Positions 53,090 through 63,157 of a DNA stretch of 64,000 nucleotides are shown one piece after another. The stretch lies in the NCBI GenBank assembly GCA_951640165.1, contig OX621256.1, forward strand, positions 7,068,001 through 7,132,000. Reading direction: 5' to 3'. Under the pieces are notes generated by a model. That model made no database searches and was not told where the DNA came from. It was given only the letters and a program-made list of their open reading frames with translations. The translations under genes and the position numbers were made by a program. Positions within the stretch are counted from its first letter, which is position 1. Every line of letters starts with the position of its first letter. The stretch is from Pseudoips prasinana. Taxonomy: Eukaryota > Arthropoda > Insecta > Lepidoptera > Nolidae.

Positions 53090-53320
53090 TTACATACATA
53101 CATGCATAGACTCACGCCTGTTTCCCAGAGGGGTAGGCAGAGACAACCTCTTTCGCTTCGTTTACTGACATTATATTCTTCATACATGCTCGCCGGTTTA
53201 GGGTAGTTCTGACCTGACCTTTCTTAAGTACGTCTCCGATTTGATCAGAGAATGTTCTACGAGGTCTTCACCTTCCGGTTGTACCATTCACACAGGCCAG
53301 GTATACTTCTTTTGTCAGTA
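53090..53320 (-). repeat. Dispersed repeat V
   Basis: CATAGACTCACGCCTGTTTC, AGAGGGGTAGGCAGAGACAA, CTCGCCGGTTTAGGGTAGTT, CTACGAGGTCTTCACCTTCC. Confidence 0.5.
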
Positions 53321-53454
53321 TGTTTTTTGATTGTATGATATGCGATTACGCCGTAATTTTAATAGATATCTTGAGATAACTAACACACTACTACTACAGA
53401 GATAACTCATAAACATATTCATATATGTTTCTATATACATAGGTACATATCCTA

Positions 53455-53895
53455 CTTCCTACTAATATTATAAATGCGAAAGTTTGTGAGTATGGATTAT
53501 TAGATGTATGGAGGTTTGTACACGCAAAAACTACAAAACGGATTTTGAGGAATCTTTGTAGTAGTATACTAGCTGTGCCCAGCGGTTTTACCCGCGTTAA
53601 ATTTTATAAATGATCATAACTCCTCCCCCATTAGTGATAGCGTGATAATATGTAGCCTATATGTTAACTCGACCTCTTAGCAATATTCATGCAAAATTTT
53701 AAGTAAATCCATGCAGTACTTTTTGAGTTTAGCCTGGACATACATACAGACAAACAGACACACAGACAAAAATTCTACAAACTATATTTTTGGCTTTGAT
53801 ATCGAAAGTAGATTACGCTCCAAATATCCTTTTAAAAAAATATTCAATATACAGTTTTGACTTTCATACGTTTTTATTATATGTATCTATAGATT
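53455..53895 (+). repeat. LINE-tail repeat followed by CCGCGG-head repeat
   Basis: TACTAATATTATAAATGCGA (53460) leads to ACTAGCTGTGCCCAGCGGTT (53569), and the unit ends GTTTTTATTATATGTATCTA. A reversed repeat head (GGTCAAACCGCGGGACACAG) begins at about 53940 and merges into the tandem array. Confidence 0.65.
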
Positions 53896-53940
53896 ATGTA
53901 TCCGAATAACACATAGGCTATAATTTAGAAAGTTTAACGC

Positions 53941-54356
53941 GGGTCAAACCGCGGGACACAGCCAGTAACAGATAAATTACACCAAGACACATAACAAGAA
54001 TGTTACCCGCGGGTCAAACCGCGGGACACAGCCAGTAACAGATAAATTACACCAAGACACATAACAAGAATATTACCCGCGGCCGCGGGTCACACCGCGG
54101 GATACAGCCAGTAACAGATAAATTACACCAAGACACATAACAAGAATGTTACCCGCGGGTCAAACCGCGGGACACAGCCAGTAACAGATAAATTACACCA
54201 AGACACATAACAAGAATGTTACCCGCGGGTCAAACCGCGGGACACAGCCAGTAACAGATAAATTACACCAAGACACATAACAAGAATGTTACCCGCGGGT
54301 CAAACCGCGGGACACAGCCAGTAACAGATAAATTACACCAAGACACATAACAAGAA
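53941..54356. repeat. 70-bp tandem array, six units
   Basis: The unit runs from GGGTCAAACCGCGGGACACA, GCCAGTAACAGATAAATTAC and ACCAAGACACATAACAAGAA to TGTTACCCGC. Units start at 53941, 54011, 54087, 54157, 54227 and 54297 (last one 60 bp). A 6-bp GGCCGC is inserted after unit 2. Unit 3 differs by a few bases and the others are almost identical. Each unit joins the head of a CCGCGG repeat to the tail of a SINE. Confidence 0.9.
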
Positions 54357-54460
54357 ATCGTGTTTATCGCACAAAGATTTGTCCCGGGTGTGGATAGAAC
54401 CCACTACCTCTGGCTTAGCAGTCGGGGTAACTAACCACTAGACCATCAGGCCAATTGTGT
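54357..54460 (-). repeat. tRNA-derived SINE head adjoining the tandem array
   Basis: ATCGTGTTTATCGCACAAAG, CCCGGGTGTGGATAGAACCC, TAACTAACCACTAGACCATC. This is the SINE whose tail takes part in the 70-bp unit. Confidence 0.65.
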
Positions 54461-54530
54461 TTGTGAACTGATTTTGATCATTCTTCGATGGATAATACGT
54501 TCCGAATGCTAATATGTATTTTTTATTTTA

Positions 54531-54602
54531 ACCTTTTTGACATTCGTTTGACGTTTACCCTGCTCCCAGGGTAAACGTCAAACGAATGTCTGAAAAGGTT
54601 AC
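54531..54602. repeat. Long hairpin
   Basis: AACCTTTTTGACATTCGTTT then GACGTTTACCCTG pairs with CAGGGTAAACGTCAAACGAA then TGTCTGAAAAGGTT around a 3-nt loop region, with one or two mismatches near the base. Confidence 0.85.
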
Positions 54603-54934
54603 TTGAATGAGTCAATATATAAACAAAAATATTTCATGTCAAGATATAAAGAAATCGCCTTATGATTGAGTCTGAGAGGACAAATCTCACTCTATTTATT
54701 GAATCCAATCTTCAAGTCGTTTACTCGCATCACAATACTTTGACACCTTGCGAGAGAAATCGTAGTAAGATATTTTTAATAATAATCTTCTCTGTTTGAA
54801 TTCTATGTACATTTATTATGTATAATGTGTAGGACAATATTTTTTTTCTCGTACATTGCGGATAAACATCACAGATTAGGTGCACCGCTTATACAATAAG
54901 TTTAAAAGTTACGGAAAAATAGTGTAACTATAAA

Positions 54935-55170
54935 AATAATAATATTCTGGGACATTATTTACACATGGTCATCTGATTCCAAACTAAGAAGAGCATACTT
55001 ACTTACTATTACTACTTTTATTTTGTACATACACATTGATATAGATAATTACACCCAGACTCAGGACAAACAGACATGTTTTTGCCCACAAATATCTGCC
55101 CTGGGTGGGAATCTAACCCACGACATGTGGCGTGAAAGACAAGAATCTACCAAACACGCCAACCTAGGTG
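54935..55170 (-). repeat. tRNA-derived SINE, family B
   Basis: AATATTCTGGGACATTATTT, CTGATTCCAAACTAAGAAGA, CAGACTCAGGACAAACAGAC, TGGGTGGGAATCTAACCCAC. Confidence 0.75.
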
Positions 55171-55326
55171 TTACATTAATAGTGGACGTAACTTAAGGAG
55201 CCTAATTTGACTATAAATCATACAAAATACAAAAAAGATTTTTTTATTTATAAACAACGCCCGCACTAGGGAATTGAATCGCTATATCGCGGGGTACTTT
55301 AAAAAATATAACTGACGAACACAAAG

Positions 55327-55465
55327 TACAGACGCCAGCACATCCAGCTACAGCAATCTGTCAAATTTCTTTTATAGATTTTCAACTTTATGTCTAAAGC
55401 ATAAGGTTCACTTTCAATTGGGGAAATTTGACAGATTGGGATAGTTTGATGTGCTGGCGTCTGTA
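55327..55465. mobile_element. MITE family E, copy 6
   Basis: TACAGACGCCAGCACATCCA at the left and GATGTGCTGGCGTCTGTA at the right; both arms complete, TA on each side. Confidence 0.85.
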
Positions 55466-55539
55466 CCTTACTATCCTAGAGTTGTATATGCTTGTTAGAG
55501 AACTTAGTTGTGATTATTAAAAGTATTAAATACATACAT

Positions 55540-55625
55540 ACATACACGCCTGTTTACCAGAGGGGTAGGCAGAGACAACGGATTTCCATTGATCACGATC
55601 TTTGCACACCACTTTTGCCTTCTTA
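55540..55625 (-). repeat. Dispersed repeat V, short copy
   Basis: ACATACACGCCTGTTTACCA, GAGGGGTAGGCAGAGACAAC, ATTGATCACGATCTTTGCAC; matches 30330-30470 reversed. Confidence 0.5.
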
Positions 55626-55747
55626 ACTGTTTGAAGTTTATTTATTTAGAATTAAAGAAATGTAAAATATAAGGTATTTATATAATACATGTAAATTGTC
55701 ATTGTATTGCGCGAAAAGAAAAAAAAGATAAAATGATATAAAAAAAA

Positions 55748-56008
55748 ACTTGTGTGTACTTATGTACACGCGTTAGAAGTTATACTTCTTAATATACAAC
55801 TTGAACATAGTTATCAATTTTCATACCACCTAGAACTAACTTCATGCTGTTATTTTTACGATGCGCGCGCATCGTAAAAATTCACTGTCATACCACCTAG
55901 AACTAACTTCATGCTGTTACATTTTTTGGTGTCGGTGTGCGCGCGCATCGTAAAAATTCACTCTCATCATTTTTCTCCATCGCGCCAAAAGAAGTATAAC
56001 TTCAAAAA
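55748..56008. mobile_element. MITE family H, copy 2, with internal duplication
   Basis: CTTGTGTGTACTTATGTACA, then GAAGTTATACTTCTTAATAT. The block CATACCACCTAGAACTAACT then TCATGCTGTTA is present twice, separated by a hairpin TTTTTACGATGCGCGCGCATCGTAAAAA. It ends AGAAGTATAACTTC. Opposite orientation to copy 1. Confidence 0.75.
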
Positions 56009-56240
56009 AGCTATGTGATGTGACAGAATAACTCAATTTTGCAAAAAGGCGAGTTACGATATTTTCCACGTAGGTTGACATTTCTAGACGCACACTCCTC
56101 CCAGATTCTGTTTGTTGTGTCAAATGGAACGTTTTAAATCCAATCGCGGGCTCACAAGCGCTTTGCAGATTTATCCCGAAATTGTTAAAACGAGCCAATC
56201 CAGCACCAATATTGGTATACGAACATGATTTTGTGCACAT
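56009..56240 (-). other. Open segment upstream of MITE H, doubtful
   Basis: The minus strand is open into the MITE, with GAGLARFNNFGINLQSACEP and RSVRLEMSTYVENIVTRLF. The composition is coding-like but the family is unknown, and the frame ends only within the MITE. Confidence 0.25.
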
Positions 56241-56479
56241 TCGAACTTGTTATGTAAATATAACGTATGAGCGATTGGAATATAAAAGAATAGAATATCG
56301 ACGCTGAAGTGTCACTATCTAACAAATACTAAAACAAAACATATGAGAATCAAATTTACGTAAGTGATCTCAGTCGGCCATATTTCTAAAAAACAAAGCC
56401 GATGGATAATACCTACATCCTCCTTAAGGGTGTTAGCAAGGGAAATCTAAATTTGATCTGCCAGTATGTATCGTTCGTA

Positions 56480-56830
56480 GCTTAACGTAGAGCGCCTACT
56501 CCGGATTGATAGATGGTGCTGGTTCGAGATCCGCCGATCAAATGATTTCCCATTTTTGTGATTAGATTAACGCTTTGCATTGCGAATAATGCTATAAAAT
56601 TCAAATTTAACTAAGTGATGGTGAGGTTAAGCAACTAGGCTCGCGGACAGTCCATAGATGGGTGGAAAGTGGTTTAATTTCTGAGCCTCTCCGTGCTTCG
56701 GAGGGCACATTAAGCTGTCGGTCCCGGTTGTAGTCATTAGACAACAGTTGTTAAGTCATGTCAGAGGTCTACTGGGCGGCTTGAACAACTCTGACATAAC
56801 CATCGACATACGATAAGTAATTAGGTTTAT
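56480..56830 (+). repeat. tRNA-derived SINE, family S
   Basis: TAACGTAGAGCGCCTACTCC and GGTGCTGGTTCGAGATCCGC resemble A- and B-box halves. The body is CAGTCCATAGATGGGTGG, TCGGAGGGCACATTAAGCTG and GTCTACTGGGCGGCTTGAAC. The most complete copy of this family. Confidence 0.6.
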
Positions 56831-56834
56831 TATA

Positions 56835-57345
56835 ATATTGTTTAGGGAAGGAAAACATCGTGGGGAAACTAGTATGCCATCAAAATGGAAGTAGGAAGCT
56901 TGTTTTAAAACCTAATGCAATTTCCTAAAAATAATTTATTCGTTTTGCTGACTCTAAAGCCTGGCCCTGTAAGTTTGTCTTTATTCCTAGTATTTATGTT
57001 ATGCAGTTCACTTTTTTTCTATATTTATCAATATTTTTTCTAACATACAATATATTCTGATATATATACTCAGATGGCACCGTAAGTATATTTACTTCCG
57101 TAAACAAAGTACGCCTGCCATATTTATTTATAACATTTGATTATTTTGATCAAATTCTTACTAAATTCACTGTTTTCATACAGGTTCTTATGGATGAAAA
57201 GTTAATATAGTAGTTAAGTCTCATCTCTTGGATGAATTGTGTTTACAGGGTTTTCACTGGGATAAGTTACTTTGAAGCTCAATTGAAATAAAGATATCGT
57301 CAGGGAATAGCCAAGTAGGTTAAATGAAACACGCAAAATTGAGCG
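56835..57345. other. No gene recognised
   Basis: AT-rich, no supported ORF or repeat. Confidence 0.3.
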
Positions 57346-57510
57346 AAAGTGTGTGAGTGTGTATGTTTTTTACTTCTTCACGTCTAAACGGCTGGCCCGA
57401 TTTTACTAAAATTTGATTGGGAGGTAGCTGATACCCTTGGCTTAGCAGCTTAACACATAGGCTATAATTCATAAAGTTTAGCGCGGGTAAAACCGCGGGG
57501 AACAGCTAGT
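57345..57510 (-). repeat. CCGCGG-head repeat, short-tail subfamily, reversed
   Basis: GTGTGTGAGTGTGTATGTTT, CGTCTAAACGGCTGGCCCGA, AAACCGCGGGGAACAGCTAG. Confidence 0.65.
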
Positions 57511-57514
57511 GGAT

Positions 57515-59335
57515 TATATGAAGAAAAAAATGAAACTTAAATCTGCGAATTCATGACATAAATTTATGATATACCAATAATATACCAATACTAGTAGATA
57601 TCTATAACAAAAAATAAGGTATCTAAATAAATTGTACTGAATGAACGAACAACAAACATTTATCTACCTATAACTATATCAACTTTGTTTGCGTTCAGAT
57701 TTCTGTAGAATTCTAAATGGGACGTGATTCAACTGCCGGTGTGCGGTAGATACGCCGTTTAAGAATAAAGTCGGTGCTCTAATTTGACAATACTGTTCTA
57801 TTTGAAATTGGAACAAATGGGGTAACTACATTTTAGTGTTGGGCATTTTACATACCATTACCTGAAATTATAACGTTATTCAAACCGGTTATGCAAATAG
57901 CAATTGAAGTAGATGTTGTTTTTCACAATACTCTACCTCTATTTTTAAACCGTTACCGTTTCTATGTTTAAGTTTGGGAGTTTGGCATAATTACTTATGA
58001 GCGTTTCTTTAAATTATTATTCGTTTTAGCGGTTATTTTTATAAGATATAATGAATTGCTAATGTCTTAAACTAGTAATCATGTAGTAGTTAAAGGTAAT
58101 TCCATCTTCAATCAATAATTAACCGTTTCTTTTTTCTTTATTTATGAATCTCGCTCATGTAAATCTGTATTATAGTAAGTGCAAGTCATGCGATTGGTAC
58201 CCAAGATACAGGCACAATGCTTATTTTGGGACCAAAATTGATGTTACACTCTGTAAGGCTAATGAAATAAAGGCATTTTTATTGGCAGTCCTGTAGTGAT
58301 TAGCGGTTCCTAAACTTATAACGTTATATAAATAGGTTATTTATAAGATATCTAGTACCTCAGCTTAAGATATTACTGTCCATTGGAAATGTCTCAAACT
58401 GAGGTACTAAATATCAATTAAAGTTAATTATGTTTAACACAATAATAAAATTATTTTAACCAGTAGATAACCGTACTTTTATAACATTAATAATACCTTA
58501 AATATAACGGATTATACTCTGCTATTCTGCCGTAAATAGGTAGTTGTGTATGTTTCATCCATATTTGTGTTGAAAAAGAAACAGAAACAGAAAACATTTA
58601 TTTGCATAAACATGTGTTTAAAACAGTGGTGAATTGTATGTAGGATGGTATAAGTTTTTATGTTCAGACATGTTTGCCGTACATATAGTGGCATGCAAAT
58701 GTTAGGTACAATTATTACATTCAAAATGATGACATGTAGGTTTCTATAATTAAATATGAGCATTACAATTACGAAAGTCAATAATAATTATTATTATGTC
58801 AATAGGATAAAATAATTAAATCATATATTCCAAATGAATCTAATAAGTCAAAATAACAATGTCATTAATAAAAAAGCTAAATTAAGGTTAGGTACATGTC
58901 AATGGATGAAAAGCATACATTCCAATATAAATAATAATACTAATTAAAATTTAAATCACCAAATATTAAAAAAAAATCCGTCTAGACATTATTTCCCACG
59001 TTAGTATAATTGTGCTTCGATGATGTGGAATTGTGTAATTCGTAAATTGGAATTAAAAATATAAACTGGAATGAAATGCCTTTTTAAACGGAAACGAGAG
59101 GGTATTTTTTCCAGACCATCATCCGTAAACGGGCTGCTTCCTCACTCAAAAATGTGCCTATGGAGCAGCACTAATGCTATCCTAAAGGCCATACCGGAAA
59201 AGTGTGACTCGCAAATTATGACGAAGGTCATTCTTGTTTATTAAAAAAAAAATCTTTTTATACATACTTTCATTCCATTCATTTAAAATGATCACATTCT
59301 AACCAGTTTACAGTTCAATTATTGGCATTGCCCCC
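57515..59335. other. No gene recognised
   Basis: Long AT-rich tract. A weak inverted pair CTAGTACCTCAG / CTGAGGTACTA occurs at 58351-58410. At 58560-58600, AGAAACAGAAACAGAAAACA then TTTATT looks like a reversed LINE microsatellite end. No coding frame is supported. Confidence 0.3.
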
Positions 59336-59339
59336 GATT

Positions 59340-59640
59340 AGATAATAATAATAATGTTCTGGGACATTATTCATGGCCATCTGATGCCAAACTAAGCAGA
59401 CCTTTACCTACTATGGAAACCAGAGATAACTAATATACAGACCAATACATCTATTTGCACAGGGAGCGACCCCTCGAAATATACTACATTTCTTTTGTAA
59501 ATACATACTTATATAAATAATTGTACCCTGACTCAGGACAAACATACATTTTCATGCACACAAATATCCCTGGGTGGGAATCGAACCCTCGACTTGCGGC
59601 GTTAAAGACAAGTATTTAGCAACCACGACACCGGCCAATT
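59340..59640 (-). repeat. tRNA-derived SINE, family B, left member of an inverted pair
   Basis: TTCTGGGACATTATTCATGG, GCCAAACTAAGCAGACC, TGGGTGGGAATCGAACCCTC, GCAACCACGACACCGGCC. A 45-bp extra segment (about 59435-59480) splits the 'CTGATATAC...AATATACTACA' region. Confidence 0.7.
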
Positions 59641-59875
59641 GATGCTTGCCTTTCACGCCGCAGGTCGTGGGTTCGATTCCCACCCAGGGCAGATATTTTT
59701 GTGCAAGAACATGTCTGTTTGTCCTGAGTCTGGGTGTAATTATTTATGTAAGTATATATTAACAAAAGAAAAATAGTATATATGTAATATATCAGTTTTC
59801 TGGTTTCCATAGTGCAAGCTCTGCTGGGTTTGGGATCAGATGGCCGTGTGTGAATAATGTCCCAGGATATTATAA
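59641..59875 (+). repeat. tRNA-derived SINE, family B, right member of an inverted pair
   Basis: GATGCTTGCCTTTCACGCCG, GTGGGTTCGATTCCCACCCA, TTTGTCCTGAGTCTGGGTGT, ATCAGATGGCCGTGTGTGAA, TGTCCCAGGATATTATAATT. Its head meets the head of the left SINE, so transcription would diverge from a common point. Confidence 0.8.
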
Positions 59876-59965
59876 TTTCCGAATGACGTTCATATTAGTT
59901 TAGTGGCGTAAACGACAGACAGAACTGCCAGCATTAGCCGAATGACTAAATATATTAGCATTAAA

Positions 59966-60012
59966 CATTAGCTGCGATTGCTATATTATTATCGAAATAT
60001 AGCAATCGCAGT
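59966..60012. repeat. Short hairpin
   Basis: CTGCGATTGCTATA / TATAGCAATCGCAG, 14-bp perfect stem with a loop of about 14 nt. Confidence 0.7.
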
Positions 60013-60014
60013 AC

Positions 60015-60830
60015 CGTTCCACGCTCATCACTACTCTAACAAACTGAGGACAAAGGGAGATCGTGAATAGCTGAATGTAAGGTTAAACTTCGTACGGAGT
60101 AGAATTCCTTTGACTTTCAAAGGGCTGTCTGAATAGAACATATTTATTGCATAAGTTAGTATACAATCAATTAATGGGGTATTTAGTACTCTAGGTAGTC
60201 GCTTTTCGTGACGCAAAGGAATTAAGTTTCTAAATGGAAACTATATTATTATATGCTACAAAACAAGAAAATACTAAACAAATTCCATTTACAGTTTTGT
60301 AAAAATAAGAAAAAGGAAGAACTAGGGGAGGCCTATGTCGAAGGACAACCTGACCAACCTGGTTGCTAAAAATTGATAAATTATTAAATTTTAATCTACA
60401 TTGTATTAAATTACTATATTCTTATTTGTGAAAAAAAAAGAAATTATTCAGTGAATAAAGGCTTATTGAAATTGAAATTGAATAAATAAGAAAATACTAA
60501 AAGAGTTCGTCGCCTTTTAGGCGATTAAACTACGACTTTTGGCACGCTTTGAAGGCGGAATGAATCTCTCTATCAAACGGCCAACAGTATCTACTTCTTG
60601 AACTTAAAGAAATCTGAAATAAAGTCGAAATGAAGTGATGATGAACTGTGAAAATGAATATAGTGCATAAAACATCTTTAACTACCCGTGTTAAAACATT
60701 TTTCCACCTACAGCGAGTAGTCAGGGCTCCCGACTGAGGAGCCGTCACACTATGAGTGCCGCATTCAGTCATACTGCGTTCTACACATGAAGTTAGTATC
60801 CCTACTAGGTATACTAACTTTGTGGCAGTA
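60015..60830. other. No gene recognised
   Basis: AT-rich to about 60520. Then GCGATTAAACTACGACTTTT and TTTGAAGGCGGAATGAATCT start a segment leading into repeat F. ACTAACTTTG and AGTTAGTATACC around 60790-60820 form a small inverted repeat. Confidence 0.3.
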
Positions 60831-60834
60831 TGAG

Positions 60835-61145
60835 AAGTGTCCTCTACTGCCACCACGTGCACGCAGTCCGGGAAGACAGCGATTGTTTGTGACACAGTCG
60901 CTGTGCCAGACTGGCAGGATTCAGCAATAGGGGAGGGCAATCGAGACCCCTTCCAGGGTAAGAGTCCCGACCATCTGGGATATGGCGCAAAAGGGGAGCA
61001 CCGGAGCAGCATACCCGCGTTCCAGGTGCTTCCCCCTTCAGGCGCCAGAAGAAGTCCATGGCAGAGTCTGACATACCCACCCGCAGACACTTTTTGCGGG
61101 TGGCATGCACAATCATTCCCCCTGCCTTACCAAAAAAAAAGGTAT
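60835..61145 (+). repeat. Family F dispersed repeat, uninterrupted copy
   Basis: GTGTCCTCTACTGCCACCAC, GGGAAGACAGCGATTGTTTG, CTGGGATATGGCGCAAAAGG, CCACCCGCAGACACTTTTTG, ending in a poly(A) at 61131-61140. Open frames on both strands reflect GC content; no domain is recognised. Confidence 0.65.
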
Positions 61146-61544
61146 ACTTACTTTATGGTTCTACATCACTCCTTTGATCCAGCTTCGTAGTGTGAGCGTC
61201 TAGATGGCGCTTGAGGCCATTTACCGAAACAAATATGGAAAAAATGCTCGTTCAATTCACGCTTCATATGCAGGTAAACTCATAAGCAATGTGTTTATTG
61301 TTGATTTAATAATTATTGGCACAGTTCACCATTTTGACCTTCTTTCAAATTTCTATGACTTCAAGAAGTACCTATACTCATGACCATTTGACCGAGAGTG
61401 TCATGCCGCCGACCTTCACGGCATATGAGTTGGTATTAACCTTAAAACTTACCAAAAGTCAGCGATTGTTTAGACGCCTTCAATTATCAGCAAAATGACA
61501 CTAGATTTGTTCATAACCATTTGTTCTAGGCACGTGATGACTCC

Positions 61545-61690
61545 ATAGAACGCTTCGAAGTGGTTTAATTTCTAGGCATCTCTGTGGTTCGGATAAGCGG
61601 TCGGTCCTGGTAGACGACAGTAGTTAAGCCATGTTATGGCTTGAACAACTCTGACACTAGAGTTACCACTGCCTATATTATAAGTAAGTA
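61545..61690 (+). repeat. SINE family S fragment
   Basis: GTGGTTTAATTTCTAGGCAT, GATAAGCGGTCGGTCCTGGT, ATGTTATGGCTTGAACAACT, TGACACTAGAGTTACCACTG. Confidence 0.5.
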
Positions 61691-61694
61691 GTAA

Positions 61695-62325
61695 TTTGAT
61701 ATTAAAGTAATTTAACTTATTTCAAATGAAATGGAGCAAGGAAAAATATAAGACACATGTATTCGTCCAAAACGGTGTAATGGAGAAGAATTTCATTGAA
61801 TTTGTCTCGGCGATAATGTGAATGTATTTTATTAGATTTCTTCCAATGTCGGGTATGCCACTTAAAATCGAAAAATTGGATGAAGGCAGTCATCTTGTAT
61901 AAAGAAATTGTTCCAATGGAAACATATTTGAATGAATATCATATCTTACTTAAAAAAGAATTTAATAATATTATATTAGCTTCAACATCCAGCTAACTTG
62001 TTCTTCGTGGGGTAATTCGTCATGGATCCCAATCGCAAGAGGTAAGGCGTTGGATTATATTAAATTTCAACTAATTAAATTCCATTGCAGGACTTTTTCT
62101 GCACATATGGTGCTTAACACGTTCGAGGACGCTACCACTTGAGACTGTGTACCAAAATGACACAGTAAATGTCCATACAAATTATACGACGTATGAGTAC
62201 GTAGCCTCCCATGAAAATATATTGTTTTATAGACATCATGACACAACCGTTTTATCACGTTATGTAAAATGATGTATTGCCTTGTGGGTCAAAATATTTT
62301 TCCAAACCATATTCTCCATCATCGT
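61695..62325. other. No gene recognised
   Basis: AT-rich, no supported ORF or repeat. Confidence 0.3.
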
Positions 62326-62329
62326 CTTA

Positions 62330-62461
62330 GAATAGAATAGAATAGAATAGATATATTTATTTGTAAGAATATTGTTGTTCAGGTTGTTACAGTTTAAAAT
62401 GTCCAAAATATTCTGCCGTTTCCGGCGCACAAATCTTTACAGGTCAAATATATTTTTATAA
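62330..62461 (-). other. 3' region with (ATTCT)n end of the mini transcription unit
   Basis: On the minus strand, after the stop, the sequence runs to ACAAATAAATATATC and then four ATTCT units (62332-62353). An AATAAA signal followed by a short tandem repeat is the usual 3' end of a LINE but could also be a plain transcript end. Confidence 0.4.
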
Positions 62462-62548
62462 TTAATACAAATCTTGGTATGGATCCGCCTCGGTAGAGTT
62501 GTCAGAATCATCGAAAATGCTCATCAGTCTTGTTTTGCGCTTATCCAT
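62462..62548 (-). CDS. 28-codon ORF in a two-exon mini transcription unit
   Basis: The product is MDKRKTRLMSIFDDSDNSTE then ADPYQDLY and a stop. It starts immediately after a good splice acceptor (ATGTGTTTTAG at 62549-62550). A 122-bp intron separates it from a CpG-rich leader with donor CATC|GTAAGT. The protein is basic then acidic, resembling the first residues of some transposases, but is too short to assign. It could be the residue of a deleted transposon gene or a real small peptide gene. Confidence 0.35.
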   Translation of the reverse strand: MDKRKTRLMSIFDDSDNSTEADPYQDLY

Positions 62549-62670
62549 CTAAAACACATAAAATAACCCATTAAACATCAATTTCACAGAGTAAAATTAT
62601 TAATTCATAGTAAACTAGTATACTGTCTGGCTAAGGAATAATACATAAATCAAATAAACTAAATACTTAC

Positions 62671-62837
62671 GATGTTTTGTCGCGGCAAATATTACGATAC
62701 GCCACGAAATGTTTAGCGAACGCAAGCGCACCCCGCAATGACGCAGCCGCACTGAATGTAGGAGCGCGGTAGGCGCGCGTGACGCATTTACACGATGTGC
62801 GTGTGTGAGTACCGTTCCCGCCCACTGTCAGCGGCAC
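62671..62837 (-). promoter_or_regulatory. CpG-rich leader/promoter with splice donor
   Basis: About 165 bp with many CpGs (e.g. GGAGCGCGGTAGGCGCGCGT on the plus strand) in AT-rich DNA. On the minus strand it ends at ACATC|GTAAGTATTT (donor at 62669-62670). It is cut off at 62837 by the LINE poly(A), so the true upstream part lies beyond that insertion. Confidence 0.4.
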
Positions 62838-63157
62838 TTTTTTTTTTTTTTTTTTTTTTTTTTTATTGGGTAAACTAACAATATCACAATATTACACTAT
62901 AATAATGTTTAGGCTATACAATATAATTAATTATGATATCCACACCGTTTACCACAGATAAAGTTAAAACATATGAGTAAGTTCAAATTGAGAGTCGAAC
63001 AATTATGCAAAAATTAGAGAAAAGATAGTACGAACAACATAATACATCAACAATAAAGTTCTTAATCTTGATGTTATACACTTATTACAACAACAGTATT
63101 ACATAGTTACACAGTCTTTACTACATAGTTAGTAAAGGTCGTTCCTCAAATGTACCG
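62838..63157 (-). other. 3' UTR and poly(A) of the right-edge LINE
   Basis: A run of 27 T (62838-62864) is the poly(A) on the minus strand, preceded by CCCAATAA. The 290-bp AT-rich 3' UTR separates it from the ORF2 stop. The long uninterrupted A tract suggests a recent insertion. Confidence 0.8.

Noticed and set aside
53941..54356. CRISPR-like array
   Set aside because: Units are contiguous 70-bp tandem copies without unique spacers, and the window is eukaryotic.
60530..61090. 186-codon minus-strand ORF
   Set aside because: Most of it lies in dispersed repeat F, which is open in several frames on both strands because of its GC content; no domain.
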